12,240 nt of DNA, taken from the NCBI GenBank assembly GCA_902490325.1, contig CABUDJ010000063.1:1-12240 (forward strand), written 5' to 3'. This document shows, piece after piece, positions 6,666-12,240 of the stretch (within the stretch, counting starts at the first letter, position 1; every line of letters starts with the position of its first letter). The notes beneath the pieces were generated by a model, which worked only from the letters and a program-made list of their open reading frames with translations, was not told the origin of the DNA and ran no database searches. The position numbers and the translations under genes are program-made. The DNA comes from an uncultured Collinsella sp. Its GTDB lineage: Bacteria; Actinomycetota; Coriobacteriia; Coriobacteriales; Coriobacteriaceae.

Positions 6666-7061
6666 ATGGATAGATACAGGAGCAACGACAACATAGTCTG
6701 GGACTGCGACTACCATGTGGTCTTCTGCCCGAAATACCGCAGGAAGGTGCTCGTGGACGGCATCGGCTCCCGCTTCGAGGAGATCGCGCACGAGGTCGCG
6801 GAGGAACTCGATTTCGAGATAAGGGAAATCAAGGTCATGCCCGACCGCGTGCACATGCTCGTCTCAGTCGACCCCCAGTTCGGCATCCACCGGGCCGTGA
6901 AGCGCATCAAGGGCAGGACCAGCCACGACCTGCGCGCCGAGTTCCCGCAGCTGAAGCGCAAGCTGCCGACGCTCTGGACGAACAGCTACTTCGTCTCGAC
7001 CGTCGGCGGGGCGACGCCCGAGGCCGTCAGGCAGTATATCGAGGACCAGAGGAACGCGTGA
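6666..7061 (+). CDS. tnpA: IS200/IS605 family Y1 (HUH-type) transposase TnpA
   Basis: TnpA cuts and rejoins single-stranded ends of the element. The 131-residue protein has family length and motifs: NIVWDCDYHVVFCPKYRRKV at the start, KVMPDRVHMLVSVDPQFGIH in the middle, RKLPTLWTNSYFVSTVGG, and QYIEDQ, which holds the likely nucleophile Tyr124. The metal-binding HUH motif is normally His-x-His (PDHVH) but reads PDRVH here: Arg61 is CGC, one base from CAC, and His63 is kept. This could weaken or abolish activity, or be a natural variant. The start at 6666 gives the usual N-terminus but has no clear ribosome-binding site; a weak AAGTGG lies 12 nt upstream. Seven of its 14 Arg codons are AGG or AGA, against none of 10 in the gene at 8340. 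The TGA stop overlaps the tnpB start. Confidence 0.95.
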   Translation: MDRYRSNDNIVWDCDYHVVFCPKYRRKVLVDGIGSRFEEIAHEVAEELDFEIREIKVMPDRVHMLVSVDPQFGIHRAVKRIKGRTSHDLRAEFPQLKRKLPTLWTNSYFVSTVGGATPEAVRQYIEDQRNA

Positions 7062-8248
7062 GGGCCATGGACAAGACCTTCGAGTACCGCATATACCCGA
7101 GCGCCGAGCAGGAGGCCCTCCTGCAGAAGACCTTCGGCTGCTGCCGCTGGGTCTACAACAGGGTGCTGGCGATGAGGCGGGACGAGTACGCGCGGACGGG
7201 CAAATCGAGGCACATCAACTCCTACATCACCCAGATCCCCGCCTGGAAGAGGGCGGACGCGCCGTGGCTCTCCGAGGTGGACTCCATGGCACTGCAGCAG
7301 TCCCTGCGCGACCTGGACAAGGCATTTAAGAACTTCTTCCGCGCACCAGGCAAGGTGGGCTTTCCGAAGTTCAAGTCCAAACGCGCGGGGAGGAAGAGCT
7401 ACCGCACGAATGGCGTCGGGATAATCGACGCCAGGCACGTGAGGCTGCCAAAGCTGGGGACCGTCAGGGCGCGGGTGAGCCGTCCCGTGGAGGGGCGCGT
7501 CCTGTCCGCGACGGTCAAGCAGGTGCCGAGCGGCAAGTACTACGTGGCGATATGCTGCGCGGACATCCCCGCCACGGACGCGCCGGCCCCGACCGTCGGG
7601 TTCCTGGGAGTCGATGCGGGAATACACGACATAGCCACCTGCTCCACGGGGGAGCGCCTGCCCAACCCCAAAAACCTGCAAAGGAGCGAGAGGAGGCTGG
7701 CGCGGGAGCAGCGGCGGCTCTCGCGCAAGCGGAAGGGCTCCGCAAATCGCGCCAGGCAGCGTGTCAGGGTCGCGCGGGCGCACGAGAAGGTTGCCAACCG
7801 GCGGAAGGACGCCCTGCACAAGTTCACGACGCATGCGGTGGGAGAAAGCCAAAACATCGCGGTCGAGGACCTGAACGTCAGGGGCATGCAGAGGAACCGC
7901 CGCCTCGCCAAGGCCGTGGGCGATGCCGCCATGTCGGAGCTGGCGCGCCAGCTCGAGTACAAATGCGCATGGTCGGGGCGCGGCTTCGTAAGGGTGGGCA
8001 GGTTCTATCCGTCCAGCAAGACGTGTTCCGCATGCGGTTACGTCTACAGGGGACTGACGCTGGCCGAACGGGTATGGGACTGCCCCGCGTGCGGCATGCG
8101 TCACGACCGCGACCTGAACGCCGCCGTCAACATCGCCCGCGAGGGAAGGAGAATCCTGGAAGGTACCGCAGGGCATGCGGGAACCGCGGCAGACGCCGCA
8201 AACGCTTGTGGAGAGGGCGTAAGACCTACGGCTGCATGCGCAGTCTAG
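7058..8248 (+). CDS. tnpB: RNA-guided endonuclease TnpB of the IS element
   Basis: TnpB proteins are RNA-guided nucleases, related to the ancestors of Cas12, that cut the empty donor site and favour retention of the element. The 396-residue protein has the N-terminal segment KTFEYRIYPSAEQEALLQKT, FRAPGKVGFPKFKSKRAGRK, and a split RuvC site that appears complete: Asp186 in GFLGVDAGIHD, Glu270 in IAVEDLNVRGM and Asp352 in HDRDLNAAVNI. The zinc finger has Cys323 and Cys326 (TCSACGY) and Cys342 and Cys345 (CPACGM). I chose the GTG at 7058 because it overlaps the tnpA stop as GTGA and follows AGAGGA; an ATG at 7067 is the alternative. The last 35 or so codons overlap the expected guide-RNA scaffold region, as is usual. 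There is no frameshift, so it is probably functional. Confidence 0.95.
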   Translation: MRAMDKTFEYRIYPSAEQEALLQKTFGCCRWVYNRVLAMRRDEYARTGKSRHINSYITQIPAWKRADAPWLSEVDSMALQQSLRDLDKAFKNFFRAPGKVGFPKFKSKRAGRKSYRTNGVGIIDARHVRLPKLGTVRARVSRPVEGRVLSATVKQVPSGKYYVAICCADIPATDAPAPTVGFLGVDAGIHDIATCSTGERLPNPKNLQRSERRLAREQRRLSRKRKGSANRARQRVRVARAHEKVANRRKDALHKFTTHAVGESQNIAVEDLNVRGMQRNRRLAKAVGDAAMSELARQLEYKCAWSGRGFVRVGRFYPSSKTCSACGYVYRGLTLAERVWDCPACGMRHDRDLNAAVNIAREGRRILEGTAGHAGTAADAANACGEGVRPTAACAV

Positions 8249-8300
8249 GCAATTCTCGGTGAAGCAAGAATCCCCTGGCTTTAGCCATGGGGAGTGTCAA
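8150..8300 (+). ncRNA. Putative omega (right-end) guide RNA scaffold of TnpB
   Basis: In characterised IS605 elements the 3' end of tnpB plus the right end is transcribed as the omegaRNA, and the flank just after the right tip becomes the guide. Here the region holds several short stems: CCGCA/TGCGG near 8166-8180, GCGGC/GCCGC near 8185-8199, and the terminal hairpin 8272-8292. A guide would begin at 8301 (ATAATGGTGGGCACGC...), which is the leader of the gene at 8340. The 5' limit is a guess from family knowledge. Confidence 0.4.
8268..8300 (+). repeat. Right-end hairpin and cleavage site of the IS element
   Basis: GAAT (8268-8271) is followed by the imperfect palindrome CCCCTGGCTTTAGCCATGGGG (8272-8292, one bulged T at 8288), then AGTG and TCAA (8297-8300). 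This arrangement of guide, bulged-T hairpin and TCAA matches the right end of IS608 and fixes the right boundary. Confidence 0.85.
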
Positions 8301-8339
8301 ATAATGGTGGGCACGCAAACGATTGGAGAGCGCATACCT

Positions 8340-8909
8340 ATGTCACAAAGCCAGAAAAAAGAAGCCATCGCCCAGGCGGCCGAGCAGGAGCTCGCATCGC
8401 TTGCGGGTCGTGGCGTGCGCATCGCAGGCAACGCGTGCTCGCCGATTGTGCTGGTAAAAGGCGATTTGGATGAGGCCGAGCGCTCGGGCGGCGAGCTTGC
8501 CGCAGGCGCGGATGGCGCGGCGCTGCGTAAGGCGCTCGGGGCCATCGGTTATGCGCCCGAGGATTTTTGCGTGCTGGCAAGCGTCGCCGGTGCGGGCGAC
8601 GGAACGGTGGCGGTGGGCCATGCCCTGCCGTGCGAGCTGTTCCGCGAGGCGCTCGAGGCGCTGGACCCCGAGGCGGTGCTGTTGCTGGATGATCGTGCGG
8701 CCGATACCATGCGCGAGACCTATGCCGATATGCTCGTGGCGATCGATGACTTCGACACCGCCATGCTCAAGCCCGGCTTGATCGCCCATGTGCAGGGTCG
8801 CCGCGTGCTCGCGCTCGACGGTTTTGAGGCGGCGCTCACTGACAAAGCCGCCAAGCAGCGCATGTGGGCATACATCAAGCAGCTGACCCCGGCGGCCGCT
8901 CCGCTGTAG
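8340..8909 (+). CDS. Uracil-DNA glycosylase-fold-like protein, probably catalytically degenerate
   Basis: This 189-residue protein is not a clear member of a named family. Its layout resembles family 4/5 uracil-DNA glycosylases: PIVLVKGDLDEAERSG sits where the VGEAPG(xxE) motif would be, ALRKALGAIGYAPEDFCVLA aligns with the LLDxxLxxIGLxREDVYxxN segment, ALDPEAVLLLDDRAAD with the strand IxPKVIVxLG, and VLALDGFEAALTDKAAKQRM with the HPxxLLRxPxxKxxxW motif. The catalytic-motif residues differ (no GEAPG, Asp-Gly for His-Pro) and no FeS-cluster cysteines are seen, so enzyme activity is unlikely. The start at 8340 (MSQSQKKEAIAQ) follows GGAGAG about 11 nt upstream; an ATG at 8304 would lie 3 nt after the IS tip and lacks a ribosome-binding site. 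The IS end is 39 nt upstream, so the original promoter may have been displaced. The UDG link is by eye and inferential. Confidence 0.8.
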   Translation: MSQSQKKEAIAQAAEQELASLAGRGVRIAGNACSPIVLVKGDLDEAERSGGELAAGADGAALRKALGAIGYAPEDFCVLASVAGAGDGTVAVGHALPCELFREALEALDPEAVLLLDDRAADTMRETYADMLVAIDDFDTAMLKPGLIAHVQGRRVLALDGFEAALTDKAAKQRMWAYIKQLTPAAAPL

Positions 8910-8969
8910 CGGATTGGCGCCGGTAAGGCGGCCCTGACGGGTCGAGCGCGGCGCCGGCTTATCGCGTCC

Positions 8970-10247
8970 CTACATCACAGCGCGCAGCTCAAACCGATCG
9001 CCGTTAATGCGGAACTGACAGTTGCCGTTCATGCGCTCCACGGCAAGTTTGATGCTCCTGGTGCCAAAGCCGTGGCCCGCATGCCGGGTCACGGGCATGC
9101 CGTCGACCATGCGCGGCGCGCGGTCAAACGTGTTGGAAACTAACAGCAGCAGCTGGCCGTCCTCTAATCGCAGGTCAAAGTCGACGAATCGCTTTCCCTG
9201 GGGCGCGGCGCTTGCGGCGGTGATAGCGTTTTCCAAGGCATTTGAGAGCACGCTAAACAGGTCGGCGTCACCTACGTGGATGGTTTCGGGTACGGCGGCG
9301 CGCAAGTTGGCGGTAATGCCGTTTCTATTGATATCCGAGTTAAATGACGAAAGCGCGATGTTTACGGTCTCGTTGGCGCAGAAGCGGCGTACGGCGGTGC
9401 GGTCGCCGGCTTCGCAGAGTTCGTCGATGCGATCGAGCGCCTCGTCGGTGTGGCCCTCTTCAATTAAAGCGGCCAGGCCGCGTAGAAAGTGGCGCATGTC
9501 GTGGCGAAGAATCGACAGCTCGCGCCCAGATTGACGCCAAGCCTCGAGCTCTTTGATGGCGACGCTGTCGCGGGTTTCGAGCATCCAGCGCTCTCTCTCG
9601 GCGGTTTCCTTTTCTTCGTATTCACGCAGGTAGACGGCGAGGAACATAAGGTAGAACGCGCAGAGCGCAAAGGCCAAAAACTCAACCGTCACCACCGAGC
9701 CCGAGTGGAACAGCGTGGTGTAGACGTTGGTGGCATAGTCAAAGACGTAATAGACGAGCGGCAGGATTAAAAGGATGCCCAGCTCGGTGGTGCTTTTAAT
9801 CGCCAAGCGTGGACCGATGTCGCCGGCCCAATGCAACAGGACGGCAAAGACGGCGAGTGTGGTCGCGATGCGCGCCAGGTAGTACGCGATCTGAGAATCG
9901 GTTGCGGCAAATGCGGCGATGCCCATCCAATTGCTGAACTGGCAGCTCAGATAGGCACTCGTAATGCCGAGCACGGCAAGCAGCGGGCTCAGGCGGTAGC
10001 GCGCGCACAAATAGATGACGAGCGGCAGATGCACGACGAGCGGATATACCTGGCGGGCGAAAAGCTCGCCGCCGACGGCATTGGCGAGGCCAAATGCGCA
10101 TCCGGTTACGGCACCGACCAGCACCAGCTCAAGCGCATGACGGCGGTTGATCTCGACCCCGCACAGCGCTGCCGAGGCGAAAACGCCAAAGAGCAGGGTC
10201 GTTGCGTGGTGGATTGCCCAAAGCAGCATTTCGGCCGTGGGGAGCAT
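8970..10247 (-). CDS. AgrC/GHKL-type membrane sensor histidine kinase
   Basis: This 425-residue protein is the sensor of a two-component system of the AgrC type. Residues 1 to about 205 are hydrophobic with about six or seven membrane segments (for example LELVLVGAVTGCAFGLANAV and LGILLILPLVYYVF). A short coiled linker follows (REYEEKETAERERWM), then the dimerisation box SILRHDMRHFLRGLAALIEE with likely phospho-acceptor His249, the N-box VLSNALENAITAAS (Asn336, Asn340) and the G-box GHGFGTRSIKLAVERMNG. The ATG at 10247 shares its A with the TGA of the regulator gene (TGATG) and has GGAGG 6 nt upstream, so the pair is translationally coupled. The 60 nt between its stop and the convergent gene at 8909 hold only a weak 7-bp stem. 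No peptide-processing AgrB or obvious AgrD is in the window, so its signal is unknown. Confidence 0.93.
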   Translation of the reverse strand: MLPTAEMLLWAIHHATTLLFGVFASAALCGVEINRRHALELVLVGAVTGCAFGLANAVGGELFARQVYPLVVHLPLVIYLCARYRLSPLLAVLGITSAYLSCQFSNWMGIAAFAATDSQIAYYLARIATTLAVFAVLLHWAGDIGPRLAIKSTTELGILLILPLVYYVFDYATNVYTTLFHSGSVVTVEFLAFALCAFYLMFLAVYLREYEEKETAERERWMLETRDSVAIKELEAWRQSGRELSILRHDMRHFLRGLAALIEEGHTDEALDRIDELCEAGDRTAVRRFCANETVNIALSSFNSDINRNGITANLRAAVPETIHVGDADLFSVLSNALENAITAASAAPQGKRFVDFDLRLEDGQLLLLVSNTFDRAPRMVDGMPVTRHAGHGFGTRSIKLAVERMNGNCQFRINGDRFELRAVM

Positions 10248-10969
10248 CAGTGCCTCCCGCCCTCAAAGCGCGCCGCAAAGTAGGCATCTTGGAACCCCTG
10301 CTTGCAACTGCGTGCCAACGGGATACAGGCGCCCGATCTCATGAAGATCTCCGTGCGGTCAAAGTGATCGATGTTGCGCAGGTTGACCTGGTAGCTGCGA
10401 TGGCATTTAAAGAAGACCGCGTTTTGCGCCAAGCGGTCCTCGACGCTGCGGAACGATTCGAGCGCCTCGATATCGCGTCCGTCGCGCAGGTGGAAGACCA
10501 CGTGCTTGTTGCGCGCCTCGGCATATTCGATGTCGGACAGGCGCAGGGCGTGGTAGCCAAAGGACGTTTTGTTCACGAGCTCGTCGGTTGCCGCCGGGCG
10601 CATGCTCGAAAGTTCGCCGAGCAGCTGCGCCAGGCGTTCGTATGCCACGGGCTTGAGCAGGTAGTCGAAGGCGCGGACTTCGTAGGACTCCAGCGCAAAC
10701 TCGGGCGACGAGGTGAGGAACACCAGGCGCACGGCGGTATCGGACTGGCGCAGCTCGCGCGCGGTGTCCATGCCGTTGACGAGCGGCATGATCATGTCGA
10801 GCAGGATGATGTCGGCGCGCGACGCGGCATGGCGCGCCAGCAGGTCCTCGCCGCGCGTAACGAGCGCAACATCGACCGCCGTGCCCTTCTCGGTCGACCA
10901 ACGGTCGATCATCCGGTGCAGTCTATCTAGAAAAGCGACGTCATCGTCGCAGGCAATAATCTTGAGCAT
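10247..10969 (-). CDS. LytTR-family response regulator
   Basis: This 240-residue regulator is the partner of the downstream kinase. The receiver domain (about 1-120) starts MLKIIACDDDVAFLDRLHRM with acidic residues Asp8 and Asp9. The phospho-acceptor is Asp58 (ADIILLDMIMPLVNGMD), the switch Thr86 (VFLTSSPEFA) and the conserved Lys106 (FDYLLKPV). Residues about 130-235 form a LytTR DNA-binding domain, shown by DIEYAEARNKHVVFHLRDGR and FFKCHRSYQVNLRNI. I chose the ATG at 10969 because AAGGGGG lies 6 nt upstream and the receiver fold begins there; the ATG at 11002 would add 11 residues. LytTR regulators bind direct repeats of about 9 bp, which I could not place in the upstream 290 nt. It is divergent from nadA. 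Confidence 0.94.
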   Translation of the reverse strand: MLKIIACDDDVAFLDRLHRMIDRWSTEKGTAVDVALVTRGEDLLARHAASRADIILLDMIMPLVNGMDTARELRQSDTAVRLVFLTSSPEFALESYEVRAFDYLLKPVAYERLAQLLGELSSMRPAATDELVNKTSFGYHALRLSDIEYAEARNKHVVFHLRDGRDIEALESFRSVEDRLAQNAVFFKCHRSYQVNLRNIDHFDRTEIFMRSGACIPLARSCKQGFQDAYFAARFEGGRH

Positions 10970-11175
10970 TCGGGCCCCCTTAGTAGTTCGATTTTGCCAC
11001 ATTGGGCGCGTGCCGCTCGCGGGGGAGCGCCCGTTCGTGCCTCATGGTGCGCAACTCGCGCCGAGCGGTATTGCGGTGGCGAAAGATGCCTCCTGCGCTA
11101 TCGAGAGCTCGGCTATCCTCAGCTTGCCAGTTCGAAAATGGACCTGCCGCATGATTGAATCTTTATTTCAACTTT

Positions 11176-11219
11176 ACACCTAGGTTTACAGCTGTCTTGT
11201 CAGCTGTAAACCTAGGTGT
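11176..11219. promoter_or_regulatory. Perfect 19-bp inverted repeat, probable repressor operator of nadA
   Basis: ACACCTAGGTTTACAGCTG (11176-11194) and its exact reverse complement (11201-11219) flank the 6-nt centre TCTTGT. The right arm overlaps the candidate -35 box of nadA, so a bound protein would block transcription. The core CAGCTGTCTTGTCAGCTG recalls what I remember of NiaR (YrxA) operators, which control NAD synthesis genes in many Gram-positive bacteria; that comparison is from memory and not verified. As RNA it would also fold into a strong hairpin, but no T-run follows. Confidence 0.75.
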
Positions 11220-11225
11220 CATACT
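11197..11225 (+). promoter_or_regulatory. Candidate promoter of nadA
   Basis: TTGTCA (11197-11202, 5 of 6 matches to TTGACA) and CATACT (11220-11225, 4 of 6 to TATAAT) are separated by 17 bp. Transcription would start near 11232, giving a leader of about 30 nt before the nadA ATG. The -35 box lies in the palindrome at 11176-11219. This is the best match between 10970 and 11260; the rest of that stretch shows only a GGGCGC/GCGCCC hairpin (11004-11032) and no convincing gene. Confidence 0.55.
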
Positions 11226-11260
11226 AAAGCCCCAAGATTCGCCAAAAGAGAGGGGCCTTG

Positions 11261-12240
11261 ATGGCACAGAGCGCGAACATGGATGCATCGGAGCTTGCAC
11301 GCGACATTGCGGCCGGCCTGGCATCGGCAACGACGGCAACGGAGCGCGCGGCATTGGTGCCCGCAGAGCTCGTCGAGGCCATTCAGAAACTTAAAACCCA
11401 ACGCGACGCGGTGATCCTGGCACACTATTACGTGGCACCCGAGGTCCAGGCTGTGGCCGATTACGTCGGCGACAGCTTCTACCTGGCTAAGCTCGCCAAG
11501 AGCCTGCCGCAGCAGACCATCGTGCTGTGCGGCGTGGAGTTTATGGGCGAGAGCGCCAAGCTGCTCAACCCCACCAAGACCGTGCTGCTGCCCGAGCCGG
11601 GCGCGGACTGCCCCATGGCTCATATGGTCAAGCGCGAGACGGTCGACGCGGCGCGCGCCGAGTACGGCGACGACCTGACCGTGGTCTGCTACGTCAACTC
11701 CACGGTCGAGATCAAGAGCTGGAGCGACGTGTGCGTCACCAGCTCCAACGCCGTCAAGATCGTGTCCGAGCTGCCGCAGCAGCATATCCTGTTCATTCCC
11801 GACCAAAACCTCGGCCGCTTCGTAGCCGAGCAGGTGCCGCAAAAGCACGTCATTCTCAACAACGGCTACTGCCCGCGCCATCACATCATCACCGTCGAGC
11901 AGATTGTCGACGCGACGGAGGCCCATCCCGACGCGCTCGTGCTGGCGCATCCTGAGTGCAAGGCCGACGTCCTTGCCGAGGCCGACTACATCGGCTCCAC
12001 CGCCGGCATCATCAAGTATGCCGAGGAGTCCGACGCGAGCGAGTTTATTATCGTGACGGTCCGCGGCGTGCTCTACGAGCTCGAGCGCCGCTGCCAGGGC
12101 ACCGGCAAGAAGTTCTACTTCCCCGCGGTGCAGCCCACCTGCGTCAACATGGATCTCATCACGCTCGAGAAGCTCGTGCGCTGCCTGGAGGCGGGTGAGG
12201 GCGAGGCTCGTCGGCAGATTGAGGGCCGCGTACAGACCCG
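11261..12240 (+). CDS. nadA: Quinolinate synthase NadA (partial, 3' end outside window)
   Basis: NadA condenses iminoaspartate with dihydroxyacetone phosphate to make quinolinate in de novo NAD synthesis, using an oxygen-sensitive [4Fe-4S] cluster. About 326 residues are visible. The ATG at 11261 follows GAGAGGGG at about 6 nt. After a non-conserved N-terminus of about 45 residues come AVILAHYYVAPEVQAVADYV, GDSFYLAKLAK, VLCGVEFMGESAKLLNP (Cys90), DCPMAHM, VVCYVNSTVEIKSWSDVCVT, ILNNGYCPRHH (Cys204), HPECKAD, GSTAGIIKYAEESD and PAVQPTCVNMDLITLEKL (Cys294). Cys90, Cys204 and Cys294 are the expected cluster ligands. Only a short C-terminal part should be missing. Whether nadB and nadC follow cannot be seen. 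Regulation by the upstream palindrome is likely. Confidence 0.96.
   Translation, partial: MAQSANMDASELARDIAAGLASATTATERAALVPAELVEAIQKLKTQRDAVILAHYYVAPEVQAVADYVGDSFYLAKLAKSLPQQTIVLCGVEFMGESAKLLNPTKTVLLPEPGADCPMAHMVKRETVDAARAEYGDDLTVVCYVNSTVEIKSWSDVCVTSSNAVKIVSELPQQHILFIPDQNLGRFVAEQVPQKHVILNNGYCPRHHIITVEQIVDATEAHPDALVLAHPECKADVLAEADYIGSTAGIIKYAEESDASEFIIVTVRGVLYELERRCQGTGKKFYFPAVQPTCVNMDLITLEKLVRCLEAGEGEARRQIEGRVQT

Larger units (their letters stand above)
6600..8300 (+). mobile_element. IS200/IS605-family insertion sequence (tnpA + tnpB)
   Basis: The element carries an IS200-type Y1 transposase gene and a tnpB gene in the same direction, overlapping by 4 nt. The right end is clear: GAAT at 8268-8271 directly precedes a hairpin with a bulged T (8272-8292), and TCAA follows at 8297-8300. 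GAAT and TCAA are the right guide and cleavage sequences known from IS608 of Helicobacter pylori, so the right tip is placed at 8300. The left tip is uncertain: the left hairpin is at 6624-6646 and the tip should lie a few tens of bases before it, so 6600 is approximate (plausible range 6566-6612). This family makes no target duplication, so none is expected. Arg codon use (AGG) differs from the host genes. Confidence 0.88.

Noticed and set aside
6986..8176. 396-codon open frame on the minus strand opposite tnpB
   Set aside because: Antisense shadow of tnpB; the product is Pro/Arg/His-rich without domain features, and TnpB motifs on the other strand are unmistakable.
8910..8969. Bidirectional terminator between the convergent genes ending at 8909 and 8970
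   Set aside because: The only pairing (GGCGCCG 8916-8922 with CGGCGCC 8949-8955) has a 26-nt loop and no T-run on either strand.
11042..11152. 36-codon minus-strand frame upstream of the LytTR regulator, ending in GASCAP, considered as an AgrD-like signal peptide
   Set aside because: No ribosome-binding site, no amphipathic leader or acidic tail as in AgrD, and no adjacent agrB; probably chance.
1..12240. CRISPR array, prophage, integrase or toxin-antitoxin genes
   Set aside because: No regularly spaced direct repeats and no such protein families were seen on either strand.

Overview
The window looks like chromosomal DNA of a GC-rich anaerobic actinobacterium, most likely a Coriobacteriia member close to Collinsella. 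This is an inference from codon choice, the [NiFe]-hydrogenase maturation genes, NikR and the gut-type AgrC/LytTR pair; no marker gene is present to prove it.

Layout. Positions 1-5042 (minus strand) carry a hydrogenase maturation cluster, transcribed hypF, hypC, hypD, hypE; hypE runs off the left edge. Upstream on the same strand are a nickel regulator nikR with a His/Cys-rich N-terminal tail (5160-5672) and, 1 nt before it, an unrecognised 82-residue helical protein (5674-5922). A near-perfect 30-bp inverted repeat with terminator-like tails lies between nikR and hypF. Next comes thioredoxin trxA (6144-6464, minus) with its own terminator.

From about 6600 to 8300 sits an IS200/IS605-family element: tnpA and tnpB overlapping by 4 nt, hairpin ends, and a right end whose GAAT/TCAA pair matches IS608. 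TnpB keeps its RuvC and zinc-finger residues, but TnpA has Arg in place of the first His of its HUH motif. The element lies between trxA and a divergently oriented gene (8340-8909) that resembles a uracil-DNA glycosylase-fold protein without recognisable catalytic motifs.

Convergent to that gene is a minus-strand two-component operon, a LytTR response regulator (10247-10969) followed by an AgrC/GHKL-type membrane histidine kinase (8970-10247), coupled through TGATG. Divergent from it is nadA (quinolinate synthase, 11261 to the right edge). A perfect 19-bp inverted repeat overlapping the -35 box of nadA looks like a repressor operator, possibly of NiaR type.

How the genes work together: HypF and HypC/HypD/HypE make and deliver the Fe(CN)2CO ligands of [NiFe]-hydrogenase, and NikR would sense nickel for the same pathway. 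hypA, hypB and hydrogenase structural genes are not in the window. No entirely new system is evident. The items most worth checking are the degenerate UDG-like protein, the altered HUH motif, the palindrome between nikR and hypF, and the nadA operator.
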